Origin: Nitrospira sp.
GTDB lineage: Bacteria; Nitrospirota; Nitrospiria; Nitrospirales; Nitrospiraceae
Assembly (NCBI GenBank): GCA_005116965.1
Contig: SWDG01000006.1
Location: forward strand, 84,082-142,433
Reading direction: 5' to 3'
DNA length: 58,352 nt
In this document: positions 41,961 to 50,335 of the stretch, in pieces
Numbering within the stretch: position 1 is the stretch's first letter
Layout of the letters: the number at the start of each line of letters is the position of its first letter
Program-made: the position numbers and the translations under genes
The notes under the pieces: model-generated
Seen by the model: the letters and a program-made list of their open reading frames with translations, nothing else
Told to the model about the DNA's origin: nothing
Database searches by the model: none

Positions 41961-43181
41961 ATGGGATTTGTGGTTCGTACTTGCCTGAATCAGCGCACGC
42001 TCAGATTGTTTGCTCAAGTCATGTATGGCCTAGCGGTTTGCGTGATCCTAGCGGCGGGCATCGCCTGCGAAAACAAACCGGCAGAGACCTCCACAGTCAA
42101 ACAGGACTTGCCTTTGGCGCAAACGGGGTTGTTGCACCTCACGCCGGAAGAGTTGTCGCGGATGCAGCTGGAACTGGTATCGGTAGCGCAGGGGCAGCTT
42201 CTTTCACATCGTGAGTTTCCCGCGACTGTCCAGGCAAACCAAAATGAATTGGCTGAGGTCACCACTCTGATCCGTGGCCGTGTTGTGAAAGTCCATGTCG
42301 ATGTCGGGCAGGACGTGAAAAAAGGCGCTCTTTTGGCGATGCTCCACAGCGTGGACCTGGGCGTGGCGGAGGGAGACTATCTCAAGGCTGGGGCAAGGCT
42401 CCATGAAGCGGAGCTAGCGCATCTCCGTGCCAAGGACCTGTACGAAAACAAGGCCATCAGTCTCGCTGAACTGCAACGACGCGAGGCTGCCATGAAGACG
42501 GCGCGCGCCGAAGTCCGTGAGGCACAAAACCGTCTCGAATTGCTTGGTGTGCCGACGGATGAGATCAACAGACTTGATCGGGAATTGACGATTAAGGCCG
42601 ACATGCCCCTACGCGCGCCGTTCGATGGGCGAGTGATCACACGCAATATCACACGGGGAGAAGTCGTCGAAACAGAACAGAAGCTTTTTACTGTGGCCAA
42701 TCTCACGGATGTGTGGGTGATCGGCAACGTGCCGGAGAAGGACGTGCGATTCATCCGCAAAGACCAGAACGTCACCGTGGTCGTAGCGGCCTATCCCCAT
42801 GCGATCTTCAGCGGGACCATCACCTATGTCGGAGACGTGCTTGATCCCGCAACCCGAACCATGAGCCTCCGGGTCACCGTGCCGAACCCCGATCGACTGT
42901 TGAAGCCGGAAATGTTCGCCATCATCAGCGTGTTGGCAACCCCAAGTCCGGACGTGCTGAGCGTTCCGCTCGCGGCTGTCCAGGATGGGCCTGCCGGTAA
43001 GATGGTATTCGTTCAACGGGAACCCGGCGTTTTCGAGCCACGGCCAATCAAGTTGGGGAATGAAGAGGGAGACGTGATCAGAGTCTTGGATGGGGTGAAG
43101 GCCGGTGAGCAGATTGTGACGAAAGGCTCCTTTGCCCTCAAGTCCGAAATGGAACGGTACAAGATCGAGCCATCGCTATGA
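41961..43181 (+). CDS. RND efflux periplasmic adaptor (membrane fusion protein)
   Basis: About 406 residues from ATG 41961. The choice gives a signal with lipobox-like Cys (LAAGIACEN) 35 residues in; ATG 41856 is in frame and would make the leader too long. Adaptor parts follow: LIRGRVVKVHVDVGQDVKKG (lipoyl domain), a helical hairpin LAELQRREAAMKTARAEVRE, RAPFDGRVITRNITRGEVVE and the beta-barrel VGDVLDPATRTMSLRVTVPN. It is of the CusB/CzcB heavy-metal type. It overlaps the pump gene by four bases; no outer-membrane channel gene is adjacent. Confidence 0.9.
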   Translation: MGFVVRTCLNQRTLRLFAQVMYGLAVCVILAAGIACENKPAETSTVKQDLPLAQTGLLHLTPEELSRMQLELVSVAQGQLLSHREFPATVQANQNELAEVTTLIRGRVVKVHVDVGQDVKKGALLAMLHSVDLGVAEGDYLKAGARLHEAELAHLRAKDLYENKAISLAELQRREAAMKTARAEVREAQNRLELLGVPTDEINRLDRELTIKADMPLRAPFDGRVITRNITRGEVVETEQKLFTVANLTDVWVIGNVPEKDVRFIRKDQNVTVVVAAYPHAIFSGTITYVGDVLDPATRTMSLRVTVPNPDRLLKPEMFAIISVLATPSPDVLSVPLAAVQDGPAGKMVFVQREPGVFEPRPIKLGNEEGDVIRVLDGVKAGEQIVTKGSFALKSEMERYKIEPSL

Positions 43182-46100
43182 TCGTCTCGCTTCTGGAATT
43201 CTCACTGCGGCAGCGAATACTGGTCCTGGGTCTAGCCTGTCTGCTGTCCGTCGTCGGTGTAATTGCCTTTGAGTCGATTCCAATTGATGCCTACCCCGAT
43301 GTGACCAACATCCAAGTACAGATACTGACCGAGGCTGCGGGGCTCTCGCCAGTCGAAGTTGAACGGTTCATCACCTATCCGCTGGAACTTCAGATGACCG
43401 GGTTGCCTGGATTAGCGGAGATCCGGTCACTTTCCAAATTTGCGCTATCCCAAATCACGGTCGTGTTCAACGACGACGTGGATATGTACTTTGCCCGCCA
43501 GTTGGTCCTCGAACGGATCATGGCGGCGAAGGATCGGTTACCGGAGGGGCTTGAACCAGTCATGGCTCCCGTCACAACGGGGCTGGGCGAGGTCTATCAC
43601 TACTATCTCGAAGGGTCTCATGCGACCGCGACTGACGCGAAGACGGTCGAGGCCGAGTTGACGGATCAGCGCACCATGCAGGAGTGGGTCCTGCGTCCCC
43701 TGCTCAAGGGCGTGCCGGGAGTGATTGATGTAAACGGCATGGGTGGATTTGTGAAGCAGTATCAGGTCTTGGTCGATCCGGCCAAGCTGCGCAAGTTCGA
43801 CCTGACGCTGCAACAAATCTACGAGGCGGTGGTGAAGAACAACGCCAATGTCGGCGGCAACGTGCTGGAGCGGCACGCTGAACGCTCGATTGTTCGAGGG
43901 CTTGGGCTGATCAGGACCGTGGGTGATATCGAATCCATCATTGTGAAAGAGGTCAGTGGCACGCCAGTGTTCGTCCGGGATGTCGCTGACGTCGGCATCG
44001 GCCACGCCGTTCGACATGGCGCGGTGGTCCTCAATGGGGAGCGGGAAGTCGTGATAGGAACAGTGCTCATGATTCGCGGAGGCAATGCCCGTCAAGTAGT
44101 CGAGGCGGTTAAGGCTAAGGTGGAGGATCTGCAGCAGAGCAATGTCCTCCCTGCAGGCACCAAACTGATCCCTTTCTACGATCGCATTGAGCTGGTGAAT
44201 GCCGCCATTCACACGGTACGGGATGCATTGATCGAAGGAATTGTGCTGGTGGTCTTCATCTTCTTTTTCTTTCTGGGCCATGTCCGTAGCGCCATCATTG
44301 TCACGGTGACGTTGATCGTCACTCCGCTCGTGACCTTTATCGTGATGGAACGGTTTGGGCTCTCGGCCAACTTGATGACACTGGGTGGGCTGGCGATCGC
44401 CATCGGTGAGATCGCCGACGGGTCCCTGGTTGTCGTGGAAAACGCCTATCGGCATCTCGCCCACCATAGCGGCGCATCGCAGGAAAGCAGGTCCAGTGTC
44501 ATTCTCCATGCCACGAAGGAAGTCGGTCGACCAATCCTGTTCGGTATTCTGATCATCAGCGTCGTCTTCCTCCCGCTCATGACGCTGCAAGGAATGGAAG
44601 GCAAGATGTTCGCGCCGCTGGCCTATACGCTGGTGATTGCACTCTTGGCCTCGGTCGTGGTGACGCTGACTCTGTCGCCAGTGCTTGTGTCTCTCCTCTT
44701 GCGGGGGGACCATCTTGAAGAGACGCGCGTGACGCTCTGGATGAAACAAGGCTATCTGCCGGTGTTGCAATGGACGCTCCGCCACCGCAGCCTCATCCTG
44801 ACAAGTTCAACAGTGATCGTGTTGTGCAGCCTTGCCCTCGTTCCATTCGTGGGACGGGAATTCATTCCACTCCTTGAGGAAGGGGCCCTGACACCTCAAG
44901 TGGTGAAGTTGCCGAGCGTGTCGCTTTCTGAGTCTATCGAGCTAGAGAAGCAGGCTCAGAAGGCCATGTTGGAATTTCCCGAAGTGAAGATGGCGGTGAG
45001 CAGGATTGGCCGAGCGGAAATTCCCTACCATCCGGAAGATCTCTACGAGAGTGATCCGATTGTCTCACTGCACGACCGGAGTACCTGGAAGACGGCGACA
45101 ACTCAGTCGGGATTGACCGACGCCATTCGGAACAAACTTGCGGAGATTCCCGGCATCTCCGTGCTCATGAGCCAACCGATCCAGGAACGAGTGGATGAGT
45201 TGATCTCCGGCATCAGGACCGAATGCGCCATCAAGCTGTTCGGAGACGATCTCGATGTGCTCCGCGACAAGGCGCAGGAGATTGCGGCCCTGGTACAACA
45301 AATCAACGGCGTCAAAGATATCAAGGTCGAACAGGTCGCTGGACAGCCCTACCTCATTATCGACATCGATCGGCAGAAGATTGCTCGTTTCGGCATCAAC
45401 GTGGCCGATGTGCAAGAGATCATCACCACCGCGATCGGAGGCAAGCCGGCGACGCAGGTCTATGAAGGCGAGCGCCGGTTTCAGCTCACCCTGAGATTTC
45501 CAGAACCATACCGGAACAGCGTTGCCGCCATCGGAGAAATCCGCGTGAAGTCTCCTTCCGGTGCGCTCATTCCCCTGAGTGACCTCGCCAAGATTGAAAT
45601 GCGTGAAGGCCCGGCTCGTATCAGTCGAGAGCATGTGAAGCGTCGCATCTACATCGGTTTCAATGTCGTGGGTCGGGACATCGGCGGTGTGGTGGATGAG
45701 GGGCGCGCGAAGATCGCAGCACAGCTCCGTTTACCGGACGGGTATACCATCGTGTGGGGCGGGGCGTTCGAAAATATGGAGCGGGCCAACGCGCGGTTGA
45801 TGATCGTGGTCCCGATTACACTGGGCCTCGTGTTCTTTCTTCTGTTCTGGGCCTTCCATTCTCTGCGATACGCGACCATGATCATTATCAACCTGCCGTT
45901 CGCGTTGATTGGCGGCGTCGTGTCGCTGTGGCTGAGCGGACAGTATCTGAGCGTGCCGGCTTCCATCGGCTTCATCGAGTTATTCGGATTGGCTGTGGGG
46001 AACGGAATCGTGCTGGTCTCCTACATCAACCAACTGCGCCATGAAGGACAACAGATCGACGAAGCGATTCTGGCCGGCTGCAGTCTCCGTCTCCGCCCTG

Positions 46101-46309
46101 TCGTGATGACCATGATGACCACGTTGCTTGGACTTCTGCCGCTGGCACTGGCGCAAGGAATTGGGGCGGAGGTTCAGCGACCGCTCGCCACTGTCGTGAT
46201 CGGCGGACTCTTCACGTCGACGGCGCTGACGCTGGTTGTACTGCCCGCGCTCTATAGTCTGTTCGCTGGGCAAGAGGTGAGGAAAGAGGAGGCGCCGGAA
46301 TGGGTGTGA
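43178..46309 (+). CDS. RND heavy-metal efflux pump (CusA/CzcA family)
   Basis: 1043 residues of the HME-RND class: N-terminal RQRILVLGLACLLSVVGVIA, IDAYPDVTNIQVQILTEAAG, then PLELQMTGLPGLAEIRS. The TM4 proton-relay region is LAIAIGEIADGSLVVVENAY, carrying the acidic residue expected for the HME class but with GS in place of the usual GA. Metal specificity cannot be read reliably. The pump pairs with the adaptor encoded upstream. Confidence 0.94.
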   Translation: MIVSLLEFSLRQRILVLGLACLLSVVGVIAFESIPIDAYPDVTNIQVQILTEAAGLSPVEVERFITYPLELQMTGLPGLAEIRSLSKFALSQITVVFNDDVDMYFARQLVLERIMAAKDRLPEGLEPVMAPVTTGLGEVYHYYLEGSHATATDAKTVEAELTDQRTMQEWVLRPLLKGVPGVIDVNGMGGFVKQYQVLVDPAKLRKFDLTLQQIYEAVVKNNANVGGNVLERHAERSIVRGLGLIRTVGDIESIIVKEVSGTPVFVRDVADVGIGHAVRHGAVVLNGEREVVIGTVLMIRGGNARQVVEAVKAKVEDLQQSNVLPAGTKLIPFYDRIELVNAAIHTVRDALIEGIVLVVFIFFFFLGHVRSAIIVTVTLIVTPLVTFIVMERFGLSANLMTLGGLAIAIGEIADGSLVVVENAYRHLAHHSGASQESRSSVILHATKEVGRPILFGILIISVVFLPLMTLQGMEGKMFAPLAYTLVIALLASVVVTLTLSPVLVSLLLRGDHLEETRVTLWMKQGYLPVLQWTLRHRSLILTSSTVIVLCSLALVPFVGREFIPLLEEGALTPQVVKLPSVSLSESIELEKQAQKAMLEFPEVKMAVSRIGRAEIPYHPEDLYESDPIVSLHDRSTWKTATTQSGLTDAIRNKLAEIPGISVLMSQPIQERVDELISGIRTECAIKLFGDDLDVLRDKAQEIAALVQQINGVKDIKVEQVAGQPYLIIDIDRQKIARFGINVADVQEIITTAIGGKPATQVYEGERRFQLTLRFPEPYRNSVAAIGEIRVKSPSGALIPLSDLAKIEMREGPARISREHVKRRIYIGFNVVGRDIGGVVDEGRAKIAAQLRLPDGYTIVWGGAFENMERANARLMIVVPITLGLVFFLLFWAFHSLRYATMIIINLPFALIGGVVSLWLSGQYLSVPASIGFIELFGLAVGNGIVLVSYINQLRHEGQQIDEAILAGCSLRLRPVVMTMMTTLLGLLPLALAQGIGAEVQRPLATVVIGGLFTSTALTLVVLPALYSLFAGQEVRKEEAPEWV

Positions 46310-46314
46310 GGGTA

Positions 46315-46413
46315 GGGAGAGCGGTATCGTCAATCCCTTCGCTCGCCGAGGGCGCACGATCGGAATGTGCTCCCTCAATGCGCGCGGTCAGGGATCGACG
46401 ATACCGCTCTCCC
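46315..46413. repeat. About 99-bp nested inverted repeat after the efflux pump
   Basis: The outer 17-base arm GGGAGAGCGGTATCGTC (46315-46331) pairs perfectly with GACGATACCGCTCTCCC (46397-46413). After a mismatch, ATCCCT pairs with AGGGAT. Inside, GAGGGCGCAC pairs with GTGCTCCCTC with one mismatch around a nine-base loop. It begins five bases after the pump stop. It may be a terminator-like structured RNA, a non-coding RNA or a small palindromic repeat element. Confidence 0.75.
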
Positions 46414-46649
46414 AATTGGAATGAAAATGTATGGGGGAAGGGCTAGATAGGGGTCATCAGAGTGCTCGCTCTATGCACGCAGTTGAGGACCAATCGCTCC
46501 GTCTCTTGGAGAAGGAATTATAGTGCAGCCACGAGTAGGCATCAATCTTGTAAGTGTTTCTCGATAAGTTTGCCAGGTTTGTGACCTTTGTGGGCAGGCG
46601 AGGCCGAATCCACAGGGCGATCAGTCAGAATGGGGAGAGGGGGATTCTT

Positions 46650-47891
46650 ATGAGATATGTGTTGGCGGGGATGACCTTGTTGTGCCTCTTCATCGCTCCG
46701 GGGGTTGTTGCACATGCAGCCGGCGGAGAGCAGGAATTTTCCAAAGGGGAGAACCTGTTGAAGAACAAACAGTATGCGGAGGCGCGGGCAGCGTTGGAGG
46801 CCGGTATCCTGAAGGATCCGTCCAATATCCAGGCCCATTTCAATCTGGCCGAGGCTTGCCGAGCCCTAGAATCCTGGGCCTGTGCGGAGCAACATTACGA
46901 GAGCGCATTAGATCTGGATGCCAAGTCCGGGACGAAATCCTATTTACCCAAGACTAAAGCGAAGGTCTGGCGCTTACGGGAGGAAACGACGGCATGGCGG
47001 CTCTTGAACGAGGGGAAGGGCCTGATCGCCAGTGGAAAAACGAAGCAGGCGGAGGAGGCTCTGCATAGCGCCGAGGAGCTTGGTCTCAACAATGAGCAAC
47101 AGACACTCTATCAGCAGCTGCAGGCGAAGCTGCCACGATCACGATCTGCCTCCTCGAAATATCTGGTCTCTGCCGGATCGGTAGGCGGTGCGGGGGTGAC
47201 CGAGACGCTCGATACGCAGATGGTCCTAGTGCCGGCGGGGAAGTTTATGCGGGGAAGTAATCTCGGAGACGATGAGAAACCTGTTCGGCAGATCTATCTC
47301 AATGCCTTCTATATGGACAAATATGAAGTGACGGTCGGGCAGTATGCCAGGTACTTGGAGGCGACTGACATGGAGGAGCCTCCGGACTGGAGCACCATGA
47401 ATCAACCGCAACATCTGCGGCGCCCAGTCGTCAATGTGAGTTGGGAGGATGCGGTCAACTATTGCAAATGGGCCGGCAAGCGCCTGCCGACCGAGGCGGA
47501 GTGGGAAAAAGCGGCGCGGGGAACAGATGGGCGGATCTATCCCTGGGGTAATGAAGCTCCAAGTCGGCTCCATGCCAATTACGGGAGAAAGGAGTGGGAC
47601 GACCACCTCGCCTTAGCCCCGGTCGGATCGTATGAAGCGGGGAAGAGTCCCTACGGGATCTATGACATGGCCGGGAATGCTTGGGAATGGGTGTTCGATT
47701 GGTATGAACTAGATTCGTACAAGAAAAGTCCTGAAAAGAACCCCATCGGGCCGGCAAAAGGCGATGGAAAAGTGTTGCGGGGCGGATCCTGGCTGTACGT
47801 GTCTGAGTTTCTGCGGTCCGCGCACCGGTTCGATGCGCAGCCGACGAATCGGCTTTTTGGATACGGGTTCCGTTGTGCGAAGACGCCATAG
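46650..47891 (+). CDS. TPR plus formylglycine-generating-enzyme-like protein
   Basis: 413 residues from ATG 46650 (GGGAGAGGGGGA just before). A Sec signal (to VVAHA) precedes TPR-like helices (FSKGENLLKNKQYAEARAAL, NIQAHFNLAEACRALESWAC). From about residue 190 a sulfatase-modifying-factor (FGE-sulfatase) domain runs to the end: MVLVPAGKFMRGSNLGDDEK, NVSWEDAVNYCKWAGKRLPT, EAEWEKAARG and NAWEWVFDWYELD. Most proteins with this fold are not sulfatase activators but lectin-like or structural, so function is open. Confidence 0.88.
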   Translation: MRYVLAGMTLLCLFIAPGVVAHAAGGEQEFSKGENLLKNKQYAEARAALEAGILKDPSNIQAHFNLAEACRALESWACAEQHYESALDLDAKSGTKSYLPKTKAKVWRLREETTAWRLLNEGKGLIASGKTKQAEEALHSAEELGLNNEQQTLYQQLQAKLPRSRSASSKYLVSAGSVGGAGVTETLDTQMVLVPAGKFMRGSNLGDDEKPVRQIYLNAFYMDKYEVTVGQYARYLEATDMEEPPDWSTMNQPQHLRRPVVNVSWEDAVNYCKWAGKRLPTEAEWEKAARGTDGRIYPWGNEAPSRLHANYGRKEWDDHLALAPVGSYEAGKSPYGIYDMAGNAWEWVFDWYELDSYKKSPEKNPIGPAKGDGKVLRGGSWLYVSEFLRSAHRFDAQPTNRLFGYGFRCAKTP

Positions 47892-47976
47892 TTCTATTGG
47901 CGGTGGCATTGGTTAAGAGGGGGGGCTTGGGTATGTCGGCGTTGCGAGAGCACGTCGTTGCTTTAAGAGAGGCGGC

Positions 47977-48438
47977 TCAAGGATATTTTGCGAAGCAGAT
48001 CAAGTCGAGATGGTCATAATGATTGGGAAGAATAGTCTCAGCTGTGTAACCGAGGTTCATGAAGAACTGAATGTTTCTGGCTGTGCGCAGCATGGTGCAG
48101 GCGTAAAATTTGTGGGCATCGGTCGTGGCTCGTTCAATTTCGTGGATGAGGGCTTTTCCCACTCCTTGACGCTGATGAGTGGGACTCACGGAAAGCAACC
48201 GGATCACGCATACGCCGGCTACCGTCCAGAAGCGCACGGAACCGGCGATCGCTCCCCCCACTTCTGCCATGAAAATATGTTTCTCTCTGGCATCCTCTTG
48301 CAGGCTCTCAAGGGTTTCTGTGGTCCACCCGCTCACCTTGTAGACGCCTGCATATTCGCCGAATGCAGCTTGTTGCACGTGGAGCAGCGAGGGAAAGTCC
48401 GCGTCGGTCGCCAGTCGAATGTGAACCATCACATGCAT
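47977..48438 (-). CDS. GNAT-family N-acetyltransferase
   Basis: 153 residues. IRLATDADFPSLLHVQQAAF opens the domain; LLSVSPTHQRQGVGKALIHE carries the Gln/Arg-x-x-Gly-x-Gly acetyl-CoA loop. FYACTMLRTARNIQFFMNLG follows. Substrate unknown. It is alone on the minus strand and convergent with the TPR/FGE gene. Confidence 0.88.
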   Translation of the reverse strand: MHVMVHIRLATDADFPSLLHVQQAAFGEYAGVYKVSGWTTETLESLQEDAREKHIFMAEVGGAIAGSVRFWTVAGVCVIRLLSVSPTHQRQGVGKALIHEIERATTDAHKFYACTMLRTARNIQFFMNLGYTAETILPNHYDHLDLICFAKYP

Positions 48439-48589
48439 CCGGGTGAAGAGGAAGCAGCTTCCGTCTTACATAGCGGAAGCAACAGCAATTGGCAAGACAT
48501 CGGTGTGGTGCGCGGAAAGTGGTGATGAGAGACATCACCCCATTGGGATATCCGTACATTTTCGATTCTCATAACATGAAGGAGGTTCA

Positions 48590-49075
48590 ATGCTGAAGGA
48601 AGTCACCGGAGACATTTTACGGACAAAAGCAGAAATGGTGGCACACGGTGTGGCTCCGAACGACAGCTATGCGAACGGCTTGGCACTGAGTCTTCGAGGG
48701 CAATGGCCCGCCATGTACAAAGATTTCAGACATTATTGCCAAACGTTTACGCCGAAGACCGGAGAGCTGTGGGCCTGGGCGGGTGCCGGGGGGGTACGAA
48801 TTGTGAGCCTCTTTACACAGGAACCTGCTCCCAGCCACGGAGCCAAGCCTGGGAAGGCGACGATTGAGAACGTCAATCACTGTCTCAAAGCCTTTGCGAA
48901 GTTGATCGAGAGCGAGAAAATCAGGAGCGTTGCGCTTCCCCGCTTGGCAACAGGCGTCGGAGGGCTTGACTGGAAGGAGGTAAAGCCGTTGATTGAAAAA
49001 CATCTAGGCCACTTGTCTATTCCGGTCTACGTGTACGCCACGTATCAGCCAGGCGTTCAGGCGAACGAGGGGTAG
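48590..49075 (+). CDS. Macro-domain protein
   Basis: 161 residues: LKEVTGDILRTKAEMVAHGV, then NDSYANGLALSLRGQWPAMY, GGVRIVSLFTQEPAPSHG and SVALPRLATGVGGLDWKEVK. The V-x-G-D-I, NGxA and P-x-x-xTGVGGL elements are those of macro domains, which bind ADP-ribose or related ligands. Its substrate, and whether it reverses ADP-ribosylation, cannot be seen. It precedes an M20 hydrolase gene. Confidence 0.85.
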   Translation: MLKEVTGDILRTKAEMVAHGVAPNDSYANGLALSLRGQWPAMYKDFRHYCQTFTPKTGELWAWAGAGGVRIVSLFTQEPAPSHGAKPGKATIENVNHCLKAFAKLIESEKIRSVALPRLATGVGGLDWKEVKPLIEKHLGHLSIPVYVYATYQPGVQANEG

Positions 49076-49135
49076 AGTTACGGCGGCCGGTTGGAGCGAC
49101 TTGGTCCAGCGAATCTTAGTGCAGAGAGGATCGAC

Positions 49136-50317
49136 ATGCCTTTGGTCCCGCAAGACCTGTATGGCCGGCTGGTTGCGCTGCGAAGAGAGCTGCATCGGTA
49201 TCCGGAGCTCAGTTGGGAAGAAACGCGTACAGCCGGTGTGATCCGTCTATTTCTTGAGAGCTTCGGCATTCAATGCCGCACCAATGTGGCAGGTACCGGC
49301 GTCGTCGCGGATATCAGCGGAAAGACCGGAGTGCCCTGTGTGGTGTTGCGGGCCGATACGGATGCGCTTCCCATTCAAGAAGAAACCGGCCTTGAGTTCG
49401 CATCGGTGCACAATGGCGTCATGCACGCCTGCGGCCACGATGGACACACGACGATGTTGCTCGGCGCGGCTGCGCTGCTTTCCCAAGAGAAAGACTTGCC
49501 AGCGCCGGTGCGGCTGATTTTTCAGCCTGCGGAAGAAAAAGGGACCGGCGCCATCGCCATGATCAAGGAAGGGGTGCTCGATGGAGCCGGTCTGATCTTC
49601 GGTGGGCATCTGGATCGCCATTATCGCCCGGGCACGATTGTGGTGAGCGAAGGGCCGGTCAATGCCTCATCCGATAACTTTATGATTGAAATCATCGGAC
49701 AGGGAGCACATGGAGCGAGACCACACGAAAGCATCGACGCCGTGGTGGTGGGCAGCCTGATGATTATGGCGTTGCAGACCATTGTCTCACGAGAGATCGA
49801 TCCGGCCCGTCCTTCGGTCGTGTCGGTTGGCCAGTTTCACGCCGGGACTGCGCCGAACGTGATTGCAGGGCAGGCTAAGCTGGAAGGGACCGTGCGTGCT
49901 CAAGATCCGGCAGTCCGCCAACAACTGCTCAACTCCGTGCGCCGCATTGCTGAATCCATCGCACAGTTGCACGGTGCGAAGATTCACGTTGCGGTCACAG
50001 AAGGAACGCCGCCACTCATCAATCAGCCGGAGTCGGCCAACATGGCGCGCCGCGCCGCGATCGAAGCGGTCGGGGAGGGGAATGTGTTGCCGCTGAAGAC
50101 GGCGAATATGGGGGCGGAAGATTTCAGCTACTACCTTGAGCAAATTCCTGGCGCCTATGTCCGATTCGGCAGCCAAGTTCCTGGCCGGGAAGGCTATCCG
50201 GCACATTCGAGCAAGTTCGACTTCGATGAAGAAGCTCTGGCCGTAGGAGCCGCGTATTATCACGCCATCGCCAAGATCGCGGGCCAGCAGCTTCGTCAGC
50301 AAGCGGCCACCTTCTGA
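49136..50317 (+). CDS. M20-family metallo-amidohydrolase
   Basis: 393 residues from ATG 49136 with AGAGAGGA upstream. YPELSWEETRTAGVIRLFLE begins the catalytic domain; CVVLRADTDALPIQEETGLE and MHACGHDGHTTMLLGAAALL carry metal ligands, QPAEEKGTGAIAMIKEGVL the catalytic Glu, and ANMGAEDFSYYLEQIPGAYV the C-terminal His/Glu region. It belongs to the IAA-amino-acid/N-acyl-amino-acid hydrolase group. The adjacent acetyltransferase fusion suggests a shared acyl-amine substrate. Confidence 0.9.
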   Translation: MPLVPQDLYGRLVALRRELHRYPELSWEETRTAGVIRLFLESFGIQCRTNVAGTGVVADISGKTGVPCVVLRADTDALPIQEETGLEFASVHNGVMHACGHDGHTTMLLGAAALLSQEKDLPAPVRLIFQPAEEKGTGAIAMIKEGVLDGAGLIFGGHLDRHYRPGTIVVSEGPVNASSDNFMIEIIGQGAHGARPHESIDAVVVGSLMIMALQTIVSREIDPARPSVVSVGQFHAGTAPNVIAGQAKLEGTVRAQDPAVRQQLLNSVRRIAESIAQLHGAKIHVAVTEGTPPLINQPESANMARRAAIEAVGEGNVLPLKTANMGAEDFSYYLEQIPGAYVRFGSQVPGREGYPAHSSKFDFDEEALAVGAAYYHAIAKIAGQQLRQQAATF

Positions 50318-50335
50318 CATCGCAACGGGACAAGC

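Noticed and set aside
43538-44785. 415-codon minus-strand frame opposite the RND pump
   Set aside because: Composition (His, Arg, Asp rich) and position point to an antisense shadow of a strongly supported pump gene.
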